Program-made: the position numbers and the translations under genes | Shown here: positions 48,933-61,417 of the stretch, in pieces | Position numbering within the stretch: the first letter of the stretch is position 1 | Layout of the letters: each line of letters opens with the position of its first letter | Assembly (NCBI GenBank): GCA_023078555.1 | Contig: CM041196.1 | Span: forward strand, 7,203,985-7,267,984 | Origin: Ulva prolifera | Taxonomy: Eukaryota > Chlorophyta > Ulvophyceae > Ulvales > Ulvaceae | Length of the DNA: 64,000 nt | Direction: 5' to 3' | The notes under the pieces: model-generated | Databases searched by the model: none | Seen by the model: the letters and a program-made list of their open reading frames with translations, nothing else | Told to the model about the DNA's origin: nothing

Positions 48933-51015
48933 CTGCATGCACGCGGCGGCTGTGTGCATGCGGCGTCACATGCAGCGCACGCGCTGAGCGCGTGCCGGCG
49001 CCGCACGCGCCGCCCACCGGCGGGCTGCCTCACCGCGCAGCATGCCAGCCACCGATCACAGGTCCGCCGCTGTTGGTGCACAGCACGTCTGAGGCAGGCC
49101 AGGAGCGCCAGTGGCGGCGGCTGGTGCAATGCATGGATGCGTACGCAGCGTGCGAATTCTCAGGGTGGGATCAACTCAGCGTTACTCGCAAAGGGGCGGG
49201 TCATGTGCTCCTCCGCAAGCGGCGGACGGCAGCTGGTAGCAAGCGCTCCTGGCAGAGCAGCACATGCCTGGCGTGTCCACAGTGGCACGGCTGCATGTCA
49301 TGCGTGGTGGCTGCGCGGCAGCTGCAGCATGCGTGGTGCCTGGAAATGGCGGCACGTCCCTGCGGCAGCTTCACAGTCGAACCTGGACCTGGATCTGCCC
49401 GTGCCCTCGGTGAGGGCTGCGGCAGAGCAGGGTGAGTACGGTGGTGCCGCAGCTGGGTGGGCTGAGCAGTGGCGTGGGTGTACTGGCAGGCGCACCTGGG
49501 CACGGGCTGACGCTGACTGTAGCCGGACTTGTGCCCTTACGGGCGAGCTGCGGCCCCCGGGCGTCTGCCACGCCTGCATCACGCATGCACTGGCCATACC
49601 TGCAGCACGTGTGGCCACGGTGTAAATGGTGTGCCTGTGGACGGTTTGCAAGGCCGAGGCCAGAGGTCTGCAGCAGAGAGGGAAGGATGGTACTGTAGCC
49701 AGTAAGGACGTAGCAGCACCCTGCTGACTGCGCTCCTGAGATCATGCATGTGATGTGGCTCGGAGGGATGGGCCAGTATGCAGGCAATCGTGCAAGCTGT
49801 GGAAAGTGGCAACACCAGCTTCGTGCCCTGCTCCCCTGAGGATACGATGCTGGGCGACTGGCGCTCCGAGGCCGGCGTAAAGCGAGGAAATTCATGACTA
49901 TAGCAACCTTCTCATTGGTCAGCGCGTCAGTGCGCGCTGCTGAAGCATGTGAACGCGCCTGTTCGCGGCATCGTCCGACGATGCAAGTGCAAGATCTACT
50001 TGGAGCCACCCGTCTGCGAGGCTGAACGTCCGCAGCGCAGTCAAAGAGCCTGAAACAGATCTGAATTTCACGTACTCATGCCTCCTGATATAACCGGAGA
50101 CTCACGGTCCACCGCCAGTACCGGCCTTCCTCTACCTGGACTGCGGTATGCTGAAAAGTCCGCGGCTGCTCTACAGACAAGGCAAGTCCCGTCACTATCG
50201 CGGTTGTGTCCAGCAGATACTCGTGCTTGCGGTGCAGCATCGCTGATGGAGCGGGAGCATTTTGTGTTTTGACGGTACCTGGCGATGTGATGCATGCGCT
50301 GTGTCTTGCGTCCCACTGCGGCGGCCAGCTATGGCATTGTCAAGCCAAGCACAAGCGCACGAAACTCCATCATAGAGGCAGTGGTTTATGTGTACGCTTC
50401 TGAAACTGCGCGTCGCGACCGTCGAATTCTCTCGCGTGTAAACATATAGGACCAGTCTGTGCGAGTTGGCAAGGACTCCAGCATGGCTTCTCTATGCTCA
50501 GCGTTCAATAATCTCAGGGTCCAACCCAAGGTATGATTTGGTCGCTGCGCCGCTGTGGCCAGGGCTGATGCTTCGCGCTCGGCGGGCGGTGCATGCCCTG
50601 CTGGAGCCGTGGTAGGAGACCTGCGCAGTACCATCAGAGCTCATCGCCACCATTCATATATCGTCGATTGCAGCTGTTCTGGGAGGGGGCCTTCACGGGT
50701 TGTCCAGATGTGGCACGTGGCTTGTGTATGTATTCCTGGCTGTCAGCCCGCTTGTGAGAGACACGAGGCCAGGGCGCGCGTGGTCATGCCGCAGTTGCGT
50801 ACTGCGCATTGCGCACCGCAAATAGACGGCCTTGCAGTTTATGAATCGCCCATGGGTTTGTCATGAGCTTTTGTTCAGGGCACGCTGATGTTGCCTCTCC
50901 CGCTGCAAGTGTTTGGGAGCCGCAGCTCCCTGGTGAAAGTCAGAAAACACAATATCTGACTTTGGTGCACCTCATATGCGGCATTTAGTCCTGTTGCGCT
51001 CACGCTTCGGCGTGT
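48933..51015. other. Region expected to hold the KAS I first exon and L35 5' end
   Basis: A basic, Ser/Ala-rich minus-strand start (MNFLALRRPRSASRPASYP, from 49892) looks like a transit peptide, but its downstream GT sites do not give the phase needed for the exon at 48932. A plus-strand first exon for L35 is also expected here and was not identified. No other gene was seen. Confidence 0.4.
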
Positions 51016-51111
51016 GTGTTGCTTCGATCAATTGCTGACTGTCAAGCAGGCCTCAAGTCGTCTGAGGCACAGAGCGACCATGAGATACAACCAGCCCCAA
51101 TTCTGTTGCAG

Positions 51112-51699
51112 GCCCTATCATCTAAACGATGCGGGATCAATGCAGCGCCTCGGCTTTCAGCTGCCACTCCAGCCCCTCGTGTGACGCCAGTGTGCACTGC
51201 CATCGAGGCAAAATACAAGTTGAAAACTCGGTCAGCCATGGCCAAGCGTTTCAAGGTCACGGGGTCAGGCAAGGTCATCCGCAGACACGCGGGTAAGCAG
51301 CATCTGAACGAGAAGAAGCGTCCCAAGCAGCTCAAGCGCCTGTCAAAGGAGACTTCGGTGTTTGCGGGCGACGTGCGCCTCCTCCAGTGTCCTGAACGTC
51401 TTCAAATCAAAACCCCAGTGTCATCGCCACTGCGTAGCACCTCAGCATATCGTAGCTGTGCAGCAGCTGCTCAGCTGCTTGTGCCTGGAGCCATTTCATG
51501 CATGCTAGCATCTTCGACCAGGCCGAGCAGCACATCAGGCTGTAGCGAGATCAGCTCAAAGCATGCAGCCACCAGGGGAAGGGGACGCTTTGACACAGTG
51601 GGAGTGCATGTGCAGGTGAACGTCAACATCCGCAAGGCCATGCCATACGCTAAGATCTCGATGAAGAAGCAGCGCGAGGCCAACCAGTCCGACAAGTAG
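51112..51699 (+). CDS. RPL35: Plastid 50S ribosomal protein L35 (first exon not found)
   Basis: Structural protein of the plastid large ribosomal subunit. Exons 51112-51372 and 51616-51699 join in phase 0. The first begins after TTGCAG and carries a transit-peptide-like stretch ([20 protein letters not shown]). The L35 signature follows: [19 protein letters not shown], then [12 protein letters not shown] and [12 protein letters not shown]. The second exon gives the ending [12 protein letters not shown] plus a basic tail. AKRFK-TG and H-LN-KK are diagnostic of bacterial-type L35. The frame is open upstream to 51016, but the true start probably lies in a further 5' exon. The gene is convergent with L27. 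Confidence 0.85.
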   Translation, partial: ALSSKRCGINAAPRLSAATPAPRVTPVCTAIEAKYKLKTRSAMAKRFKVTGSGKVIRRHAGKQHLNEKKRPKQLKRLSKETSVFAGDVRLLQCPERLQIKTPVSSPLRSTSAYRSCAAAAQLLVPGAISCMLASSTRPSSTSGCSEISSKHAATRGRGRFDTVGVHVQVNVNIRKAMPYAKISMKKQREANQSDK

Positions 51700-52521
51700 G
51701 TTGCAATGTAAGCGGTTCCAGCGAGCTGGCGCATGTGTAACTGGCAGTCCCCCGCTACCTGGTTGGCACGTCCAGGAGCCACCCAGTGACCAGAGGCCGC
51801 TCAAGTTCCACTGCCAGTCACTGCGCTGTGGCATCTCTTCATCCACTGGCACGTCTCGCTTGTGTCCTGGGCTCGTGTCCCAGTCCGCCTGATGAAGGTC
51901 GGTGCAACTTGGGTTACCTGTTTGGACTGCCCATGGCTTCTGTCCTGTGGGGCACCTGCTCGGATCACGTCACTCTCAATGCTCACAGTGTTGGCAGCTG
52001 CTCGCAGTATTTGCAGCTGACAGCGTGAGAGGCTCCAGAATCATTCCCATACACATCGCGCACAAGTCTGCAGCGAGACGATCATGCAACACAATTCTAC
52101 TATGATACACCATGGGGCGCGTAGCAATCGATCGAGTGTATCTCTAGAGGCTGGCTTGCGTGTGAGTGACCAGCCATGCAATCACGCTTGCCAGCAGCGT
52201 CATGTGCTGTGGAACAGATCATTACTTTGGTTTTTGTTCACATGTGTACATGACACTCACACAGCACCACTGCCCTGGCAGTGAAAAACTCTGCATAATC
52301 TGGGCCCACCAGCAACTGGTCCAGATGTGTATTGACAGGCATGCTGAGTGGCACAAGCAGGCAACCCAACCGGACTGCAGGCAACACACATGGTCCGAGC
52401 ACTCCATAAGGACTGTAGGCAGAACAGACACAGCTGGTACAGCAGATTTGGAGCTGCAGATTAGAGTTTTACAGTAACATGATTACTGACGCATCGCTGT
52501 GTCCTGGACAATACGTGCTGT
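51700..52521. other. Intergenic between convergent L35 and L27 genes
   Basis: Contains the 3' UTRs of both plastid ribosomal protein genes. No additional gene was recognised. Confidence 0.55.
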
Positions 52522-53316
52522 TCAGCTGTCGCGCTTGCGGGGGACACCCTTCCACTTTTCAAGGCGCTTGGATGCGCGGCTGTCTGGCTGCCTCTCAAGC
52601 TGGAATCCCTGAGCCTTGACATGGTCAGAGGGGTACACGGACACCTGCAGGCCAGCCTGGTGATGTTGGAACATGCACGTGTCGATGCATTCAGGGATGC
52701 CATCAATGTTGCCACATTCGAATGAGATGCATAGCATTGTTGCAGACATCCCACATTGGCTGCAAGAGAGGGCATACGCATTTCTTCTGCTTGATCGTCT
52801 CAAAGACGACCACGCCCTCCTCGACCGAGAAGAGGGTGAAGTCCTTGCCACAAGAAACTCCGATTCCTGGATGGAACTGCAGCACAGAACAAATGTGGCC
52901 CAGAATCATTGCAGTAAAGAAGAATGTCCAAAATTGCACGCACTCAGCGCTGCGAGTCTACTCCACAGCAGCATGGAGCAGCAAAACGGCGAAGCTGTCC
53001 AAGGCTTTGCGCACGTGACGTGAGTACACGAGCCTGGCAAGCACATGGCAGACACGGAAGCTACATTAAAGTTGCGCATTGCACGCACCTTGTTGCCTAG
53101 CTGGCGGACAATGATTCCACCTGGATGGATTGGCTGTCCGCCGTACACCTTCACTCCGCGGAACTTCGGGTTCGAGTCACGGCCGTTCTTGGTGGATCCA
53201 GCTCCCTTCTTATGAGCATTCTGAATGACAAGCGCTCTCCTGGGTGCGACAACTACTGGCGCACGGACAGGGGTGCACGCGGCACCAAAGGCGGGGCGAC
53301 ACTGAACAGCATTCAT
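52522..53316 (-). CDS. RPL27: Plastid 50S ribosomal protein L27
   Basis: Large-subunit protein near the peptidyl-transferase centre. Exons 53316-53089, 52876-52778 and 52644-52522 join in phase 0 to 149 residues. The N-terminal 33 or so residues ([20 protein letters not shown]) form a transit peptide. The mature part begins [19 protein letters not shown], the hallmark of L27, followed by [26 protein letters not shown] and [13 protein letters not shown]-terminal extension of about 40 basic residues ([19 protein letters not shown]) goes beyond the bacterial length, as is common in plastid forms. One intron falls between LGNK and FHPG. Confidence 0.95.
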
Positions 53317-53795
53317 GATTTCTCTCCTCTACCGTTCACAAAAACAAAGTTGGTCTAACCTCGATCTCACAACTACAACGGGCCACTGAAGCAGCATGTA
53401 GCGACTGCTCGTGTTGTCCGCGCACCGTGGCCAGAAATTGGCTTCCTCGAGGCTGCGACGCGCCGCCAAGTTTACAGACGCGGCCCTTTGCTGTACACGT
53501 AATTTATGCGGTCACCTGTCCCATAAATTAGACCCGTAAATATGCCTTGGTAGATCCGCCAAATCAGCGACTCCGGAATGGCTTTCAGTACAGTCGATTC
53601 TGATGTAAAAGCTGCTTACAAGCTGTCAATTACCATCACATGTTCACAGCTCGGTAGAACGCTGTGATCGTCGCGACCGCTGGCTCGTAGAGGAGCGTTG
53701 GCATTCAATAATTCATCGTCATACTTTGACTCCAGCGTGCGGTAATCATTCGCAGGCTTTCAAACGTGAATCGCACCTCTAGGCAATCTTCTAGC
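53317..53795. other. Intergenic, divergent promoter region of L27 and UBP6
   Basis: Two divergent genes start here, so it probably holds two promoters. It is more AT-rich than its neighbours (AATTTATGCGG, ATAAATTAGACC near 53500-53530) but no element could be assigned. Confidence 0.5.
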
Positions 53796-56252
53796 ATGAA
53801 GATTAAAGTCAATGTAAAATGGAACAAGGAACTTTACAAAGACATCGAGGTGGACCTCGAAGAGCCACCTGAAATGTTCAAGATACAGCTCATGTCGCTG
53901 ACCGGCGTTCCCCTCGAAAGGCAGAAAGTCTTGACAAAGGGAGGGAGACTTGGCGATAGTGATTGGGGCAAGGTGGTGCTGAAGGACGGCATGACCATCA
54001 TGATGATGGGGACCGCAGATGTCGCGAAGCTCCCTGACAAGGCCGAGGAGCCCCAGTTTGTCGAAGACCTGCCTGAACGGGTAACGATACACAGACCGAG
54101 TTGTACTTTTGTAGCCGCATCAGCGCAGAATTACAGTTTACATCCGATGCTGGTCAGCCATGTGGGCTCACCTCGTGTTCTAATTACCTCATGAAATCAT
54201 GCCATCCGCCAACACAGGTAGTGCCTCAAGGCGATGCCCGCAGTGCCTGAGTGTACATTGTGTTGCAGGAGCAGGATGCTGTGGACACCAGGCAGTATGG
54301 AGCCGGTTTGGAAAACCTGGGCAACACCTGCTACATGAACTCCTGCGTCCAATGCCTGTACAAGGTTCCAGAACTGAGAGAGGCACTTGTAGCAGCTAGT
54401 TCGTCATCGGCTCCGTTGACACGCGAGGCGAGCAAGATGTTCAAGGAAATGGCCAAGGGTGTGACGGTGTCACCATTTGCCTTCTGGGCAGCCTTGAGAT
54501 CGGAAGTGCCCCAATTCGATGAAATGGCAGCTTCCAAAGTTCCTGGCGAAGGTCGCAGTTTCAAGCAGCAGGACGCAGAAGAGTGCTGGACAGCGGTACA
54601 TCCCAGTTCTCAACCTCTTGTGCTCCGTTGTGCTCCTCACGAGGAGTATGCGTTCGGCTGTCATCTGCACGAAGGCATCCTACGGCTCCCATCTCGAATC
54701 GTCTCTGGCATAGAATCCTTGCATGGCGTGCTTGCGAGCGGCAGCAATGCACTGCTTCCGCTTTCTTGCCTGCGGCGCAGTCGTCCCCATCCAATTCCTC
54801 CAGGGCAGACGCTGCAGCCATCAGTTCATGCACATGCGCCATCAATGGCACCTGCTCATAGCCCATGGTCAGCAAGACCGGGGCGCCTGCTGTCTGCTTG
54901 CTGGCTGCACACCCGCCATGGGGCCTCACAGGTGCCCAGCAGCAGCCGCCGACCGGCTCTCACCTGTGCCGCCACTGTGCAGCTGTTGAGCAAGTGGCGG
55001 GGACCGCTGGCCCGTGACGGCGCGGACATCGTGCGCGCCCTCTTCCAGATGAAGCTCAAGGTGACCCTCAAGTGCGAGGAGAGCGACGAGACGACGCTGG
55101 ACGAGCTCGAGGTGTATACCCTCAAGTGCAACATCACCGGCGAGGTCAACCACCTGCACGAGGGCATCCGGCTGGGGCTCGTGGAGGACCGCGAGAAGCG
55201 CAGCGAGGCGCTGCAGCGCACGGCGGCGTGGCGCGGCGACGCGCGCCTGTCGGAGCTGCCCGCGTACCTCTCCACGCAGGTCGTGCGCTTCTTCTACAAG
55301 GTACAGGTGCAGCAGAAGGCGAAGATCATGCGCAAGGTGCGTGAGGCTGGGCCGGCGGGGTAGCAGCCGGCTGATCTCACGGCAGCGCGTCGTTCCGGGC
55401 GGAGGCAGCATTGCTGTGTTTATCAGCCTTTCCTGCGCGGCTGTGTTGCTGTTTTTGGGTGCAGATGTGCAGCGTCAGGCTGTGGCATGATCGGCGCGTG
55501 TGCGGCATGCAGGTCACGTATCCGATACAGCTGGACGTGTTTGACTTCTGCACGGACGAGCTCAAGGGGCAGCTGCGGGGCCCGCGTGCTGCGCTGCGGC
55601 GGATTGAAGACGAGAAGGCGGGCGTGACGCGCGATGACGGCGACGGAGAGGCCGGGGACGCGACCGACGCGGACGGCGACGCAGTGATGGGGGGCCAGCC
55701 GCAGGACTGCACCGGTGCACTGACGGGGCGATACGACCTGCTCGCCGTGCTGACTCACAAGGTGCGGCGCGGACTGCTGCGTTTCTTGCTGCGGGGGTGT
55801 ATGTAGGTGAGTGATGCGCGTGGTGGCGTATGGTTGGTGGAGCCCACATGTCAATGTCTGCTGTATGTGGGACTGCCGCTGTTTGCGGGGCTTGCATGTT
55901 GTGAATGCATGCGTCAGTATGGACACGTCTATAGAGATATGGACAGCTCTGATCACACAGAGTGGTCAAGCAAGCGAAGCATGGCGCCACGATGAGGTGT
56001 TTCTGCGAGGTGATGTCTTAATCTATGGTGCAGGGGCGGACGCCTGATTCTGGGCATTATGTGGCGTGGGTCCGGCAGGAGGACGGCATATGGGTTCAGT
56101 TTGATGATGAGAAGATGATTCCACGAAAGGATGAGGACGTGCTGGCACTGTCGGGGGGTGGTGACTGGCACACTGCCTACATGATGCTGTGGAAGCCACA
56201 GCGGGTGCCTGCGACATCAAACGAGTCGGCTCCTCCAGCAGAGGAGGGGTGA
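53796..56252 (+). CDS. UBP6: Ubiquitin carboxyl-terminal hydrolase, UBP6/USP14 type
   Basis: Deubiquitinase that docks on the proteasome base and removes ubiquitin chains from substrates. Exons 53796-54080, 54269-54595, 54983-55336, 55513-55761 and 56034-56252 join in phase 0 to 477 residues, close to the 494 of human USP14. The N-terminal ubiquitin-like domain (MKIKVNVKWNKELYKDIEV, then KVLTKGGRLGDSDW) is the proteasome anchor. The catalytic Cys box is NLGNTCYMNSC (about residue 112). QQDAEECWT is the usual downstream block. VTYPIQLDVFDFC and the His box DSGHYVAWVRQ complete the active site. The region after LALSGGGDWHTAYMMLW ends in a short acidic tail. I started at the ATG giving MKIKV; upstream codons in frame are not conserved. 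Confidence 0.93.
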
Positions 56253-56877
56253 TGCCGTCACAGGCGGCCTGGGTTGGCTCTATTTTGGTGGTCACCCAGT
56301 TGGACAAGAAGCCATGTTGACGATGTGACCACCTCTACACCTTGCCCAGCCATAGTGTCATTTGCCAGCTACATGTAACTCTGAGATGCTTTTTCAGCAG
56401 TATACAATGCTTTGCGCAATCATGGCAGGGATGTGCTTGTCCGGCCACAGCGTTGACTCTTTAACCTTTGGCACATCCCTTCGTCCACGACAAAACGAGG
56501 CAGTAACGTTGTTACCTGAAGACATCGCGTCCGTTTTTGTGCAGCCGCAGGCGACTCATGCGCTGCAACGGCGAATAGCCACGTACTCCACAATGTGCCT
56601 GATGATGCCGATGGTAGGTCGCTGGTAGACCGTTGTTCTGTTGCTTCCAAGTTTAGGCTGGCGTAGGACGTATGGCAGATGTAACAGCAGCACCGGTTCC
56701 AGGAGATCACACCGCTCCAAAGTCGATGCTATTGAATTCACAATCAATTTCAATGTTATGGCGATGATCTGACGTCGTGGAGTATTCGGACCGTTGTGTC
56801 ACGGCAATTAGGCGAAGGCGCCGAGGATATAGCACGTTTTCCCTCTTGCGCGCAGGAGCACGAGCACCTAGAAAACC
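56253..56877. other. Intergenic, no supported gene
   Basis: Lies between the UBP6 stop and the proposed first exon of CAP-H. Only short frames were found. Confidence 0.5.
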
Positions 56878-59800
56878 ATGTCGCAAGCGCCAGTAGAACA
56901 GCAGCAGGATCAGCAACTGACGCTGGAAGAGTACGCGTCTAATTACGTACTGGCCACCCAATTCACTGCGCGCAGTTTCAACGCACAGAGACCGCTGCAA
57001 CGCCATGGATGAGTGTTGCATACCCAAGCCTTCGCTGTGCTTGCAGGCTTCGTGCCATCATAGTCAAAGATGTAGACACGTCGATCCGGCTAAGCGAAAT
57101 CAACGCTGAATGGGAGGTCCGTTCCTAGACCGCCTGGACTTGTACAACCGATCAAGAGCGGACCGGTGGCCCCCCACCGCTGCTTTGCTGCATCAAGCAA
57201 TAGAAGATGATGCTCCGTGAATGTAAAAGATACCATTGACAGAGTTTGTCATCTTGTGCCACCAGTCGGTGCCTGTGCACCAGCAGTGTGGCATGTAGGA
57301 CAATATCATGCGGATCCTCCAAAATCATGAAAAAGGCACTCTCAATAGAATCAATGCCTGGGACCCTGCGCTTTACATTGCGGAAGATGTGATTGAGATT
57401 CTCAAAGTTCTCCTGGAGAACAGAGGTTGGAGCCAAGCCCACATCCAGTTTGCCCTGCGCATATGCTACGCAGTTCTGGACCTCCAAAGCAACCGCATCA
57501 CCAACCTGCACGACGAAGTGATCAAGTGTGTGAATTCTTTCGTCACCTCGGAGGATAAACGTGCGCCCTTGCCAATGCTATCAATGCTGAGCTGCATGCA
57601 CTTCCTTGACACTGCCGCAGCAGCTGCTGATCGCTTTCACCCCTTCCAACACCAGCTCTGTACCTCACACGCTGCCAAGAGCCTGAACAATAGGCTGACC
57701 CTCTAGCATCTCTAATAAACTGCTAGGGGGTCTAGGTTTGGGTCTTTGCTTGACCGACCTATACCTGGTGGCTCTACGCCAGACCTAGAGCCACCAGGTC
57801 TATGCCACAAACCACATCGACAGAATATGCTCACTAGTACAGGAAATGTGCGAATCACATCCCGTGGAACCTGAGTGTGTGCTGCTCCACGTCATGCCAC
57901 AGGATGCAGCAGAGTGAGGCTTGGTAGCCTCGATCGACCCGATTGCAACAGCTGTCAGTGTCCTTGTGCCGCATGCGCACGCTCACGGGGCCTGGTTGCA
58001 GAGGCAAGTCAGCGGCAGCAGCCCCGCCGCGCCAATGAGGCCGCGGACGACGACGTCGATGACATCCCCACCAATGCCCGGCCCGAGAAGATCCAGCTGA
58101 GCGCGGCCGCCCTCGCCGGCAGCGGCCTCTTCCATGTCTGCGAGGCCCACGGCGACACCAGCAAGATCTCCGCCCTCAACGTCTTTAACCTCCCGGTGCG
58201 GGGGGGCGCCGACCTCGCGTACGACCTCTCGGCAGACCCCGCGCAGGTGATCGCGGACTACCGGGAGTCCCCGGCGGACCCCTCGCTGAACCTGGAGGGC
58301 CTGCTGCCGCTGCTGCAGGCGGCTGCGGCGGCCCCCGTCGAGATGCCGGTGCTGGACGCGTACCTGCCGCAGCCGTCGGAGGCGGATGCGGCGCTGCACC
58401 GCGAGCTGGAGGCGCTGATTGCTGAGCAGCGTGCCCGCGTGGTGCGCGCGATTGGTGCGCTGCCTGCATGTGAAGCGCTTTCAACATCGATCTGCCTAGC
58501 CGTATGCATGAGATGACATTCGCAACTCCAGGTAACCGGGACCACGTGCCGAAGGGGTGAACCACTTGGAAGCCCCTTCATATGACCGTACGCAATTCAC
58601 AGGGCCCCCTCCTGTGCTAGGCGAGACGGTCATGCATGCCTGTTTGGATTATCAAAGCGCACGCAGAATCGATCCCACGACCTCCCGGAAGAGGGGGTAG
58701 CTTTGCAGCAATTTCAGGGCTACCACCCAAAAAATAGAGCTGGATATGCGGAATTGTTCTATGTGATCGGGCCCGATGACCCAACACTGCCTCCCGGAAG
58801 AGGGGGTACCTTTGATTGGCCTCAACCCACTAGACGTGTTTGTTTCCACGTGCTGTGTGCTGTGGGGTGGCTGCCCGTGAGACAACAAAATTGTGGAGCA
58901 TCGCGGCGGCGCGCCCGCCCGAAGCGCGGACAGCGGCACCGCCAGGGTCAAAGCTGCCCGAGCTGCATAGGAGAGCACAGTGGGGCGTGGTTGTAAGCTG
59001 CGATCCATGAGGGAGAAGCCAGCCCAGTCTGCATGCATACACACTCGACGATGCAGAGTTGTGACCAAGCCAGTGCAATGCATGCAGAAACAGGCGAGCC
59101 GCTCGCGGCACCTGGGCCCGTTGGTGATGTGCCCACAGCCCCCGCGCCGCCGGGGCCGCCGGGGCCAAGCGGCTGCCAAGACATGCATATGGAGACCAGC
59201 ATGGACCAGCTGGACGCAGGGCACGGCACGCATGCATGCGGTGACGACTTTGGGGACGGGGGCTATGACGACGGGGGGCCTGCCTCTGACGCCGGCGGCA
59301 GTGACGGCGGCATGGCGTTCGGTAGCGTCGTTCACGAAGGCGACGTGGCGGTGCACACTGCCACTGACGCTGCGAGGCAGGTGCGAATGCTGCTCCCCGG
59401 ACGCTCGCGTCGCGCGTGCGTGTTTTGGGCAGATGAGCGCGGGTGCCGATGCACACGCGCCACACGTGGCGCGCTGCTTACACGGGCGTGGCACGTCACT
59501 GGCGCGGGCTCGCCGCTGCTTGTCCCGGCGTGTGAGCGCGGGGGATGTTGTATGCGCGGGCTCGCCGCTGCTGAGACATGGCAGGAGGGTGCAGGGCAGC
59601 AGCCGCAAGGACGTGCTCAGGGACCTGGCGTGGCTGCTGCATCCGCAGCGGCCGGGGGCGGCGCTGTCGTGGGCGCGGCCGGAGTGCTGGCGGTACGGCG
59701 CCGCCCCCGGCGCGACCAAGGAGGCCGCGGCGAAACCCGCAAGGTGCGCACTGTGAAAGGAGTGGTCTCTCGCTCACTGAGTGCGCGTGTCTCTGTCTCA

Positions 59801-61417
59801 TGCATAGCTTCTATTTCCCGGGTCTGTCGCACACCTGGCCGATTCGCTTGCAAGATCTCGGATTCCTGAGCGGAGGCGCCGCAGGAGCGTCTGCTGCTTC
59901 TGACCAGAGTCTGTCGCTTCTGGCTGCCATGCCACGCTCGCGCGTACCTGCCACGCATAGGCGCACCTGCATACCCGCCCTGCCCACACCAGGCCGCAGC
60001 GCCGACCATGTGCGGGAGCTGTTCCGGGCGGCTTTCGCCGCTGTGGCCTCGCTTGATCTCTGCACCCCACACGGCTGCACTAGGTGCAGGCAGCAGCGGC
60101 GGCAGAAAGATGCTGCGCCGCCGCCGACGTCCCTCGACGACCCCCGCTTCGAGCAGGCGGCCAAGAGCACATGCATGACGGAGGCGACGCGGCGGAAGCG
60201 CGCGACGCGCAGCTTCGCGCGGCAGCCCGCGCCCCCCTTCCGCACCCTCGACTCGCTGTTCCTCCTCGGCAAGCCGACCTGCCGAGTCGACGACAACTTC
60301 CGCGACCTCTGCAAGGTGCGGTGCTGCGATGTCCGCCCGTCTTCCCCTCCGCGCAGCGGGGCCGCTGCGCACCCGGCCTGTCGAGCGCCGCACGTGCTCT
60401 GCACTGCTGCCTTGTGCTGCGTGGCACTGACCCGTGCTCTCCACGTGCCGGCGTGAAGCCAAGGAGGCGGCGAATCTGCGGGACGGCCGCCTGCATACTT
60501 GCCTCTAGAGATCAAATGTCTGGCAGCAGCGCCCACGGCTGGTGCATGCAGGCAGAGTTGAGGCCACAGGCTGCGGCCGGGCCCGACGGGGACATGCATG
60601 CGGAAGAGGGCTTTGGAGACGTGTGGGCGGATGACTGCGGTGACGACGGCGACGGCGGCTGGGCCGGCGGGGACTTTGCAGGGTTTGCCGCCGGCGAGGA
60701 GGTATTTGTAGGAGATGGCGCCGGGGCCGGCAGCGCGCCGTTGTGGGCGGTGCCAGAGCCGGCGGCTGGCGCGGCCGGCCTCACCCCCCTCGCCGGGGGG
60801 CTGACCCCCCTCGGCGGGGGGCTCATCAACGTGCCGGCCAGGCGGCCGCGCATGAAGGTACGATTCCGTGCCATGTCTCGCGTGCACGAAGCGGAGCCGC
60901 GTGAGGCGTAGCGGGAGCTGCTGCAGCAGAGTGTGTGAATCTCTGCCGCACGGCATCCATGTGTCAGGCGCATCGGGCGGAGGCGCTGCCAGACGTGGCG
61001 CCCCGGGCCTCGGGGCGTGGCTACTGACGCACGGCCGAAAGGGTGCAGGCCAAATACGATCTCACCGTGAAGTACGTGGACGTGCGCGCCGTGAAGGACG
61101 CGCTGCTCGAGGCGTTTGTCCACTTCGAGGCCGAGCCCGCAGCGGCCGTCGAGCCGCCGGTGCTCGGCCGCCGCAGCGTGCACGTGCTGCCGGCGGCGGC
61201 CGCCGCCGCCCCTGAGGCCCCCCGGGAGGGCGTCGAGATGATGGCGGTGTTCAACGACGCGCCGGCGGTGTGTGGCGGCGGCGCCAAGGTGGCGGGCGCG
61301 CTGGAGAACGCCTCTGTGCACGTGAAGTTCATATGCATGCTTCACATCGCAAACGAGAAGAACCTCGAGCTGCGGGGCACGCCCAGCATGGACCAGGTCG
61401 TCATCTCACGGGGTTAG
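56878..61417 (+). CDS. NCAPH: Condensin complex subunit 2 (CAP-H/Barren kleisin)
   Basis: Kleisin that bridges the SMC2/SMC4 heads in condensin I. Best exons: 57299-57527 or 57529, 58013-58441, about 59190-59380, 59595-59743, 60090-60315, 60552-60857 and 61049-61417; a first exon at 56878-56946 (MSQAPVEQQQDQQLTLEEY) fits in phase 0. The diagnostic C-terminus is SVHVKFICMLHIANEKNLEL followed by RGTPSMDQVVISRG and a stop. Other conserved blocks: RILQNHEKG...RINAWD and NRITNLHDEVIKC (N-terminal SMC2-binding part), an acidic stretch with DDFGDGGYDDGG, ALSWARPECWRYGA, TLDSLFLLGKPTCRVDDNF, and AKYDLTVKYVDVRAVKDALL (winged helix). The N-terminal half is divergent, and one or two exons between 58441 and 59190 may be missing, so the middle of the model is uncertain. 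Confidence 0.8.
57763..57799. repeat. 14-base perfect inverted repeat in a CAP-H intron
   Basis: ACCTGGTGGCTCTA (57763-57776), a 9-base loop, then TAGAGCCACCAGGT (57786-57799). It would form a stable hairpin in the RNA. It lies in the proposed intron between 57529 and 58013. Confidence 0.8.

Noticed and set aside
49829-49892. Transit-peptide-like start for KAS I (MNFLALRRPRSASRPASYP)
   Set aside because: The available GT donors after it do not give phase 0, which the acceptor at 48932 requires.
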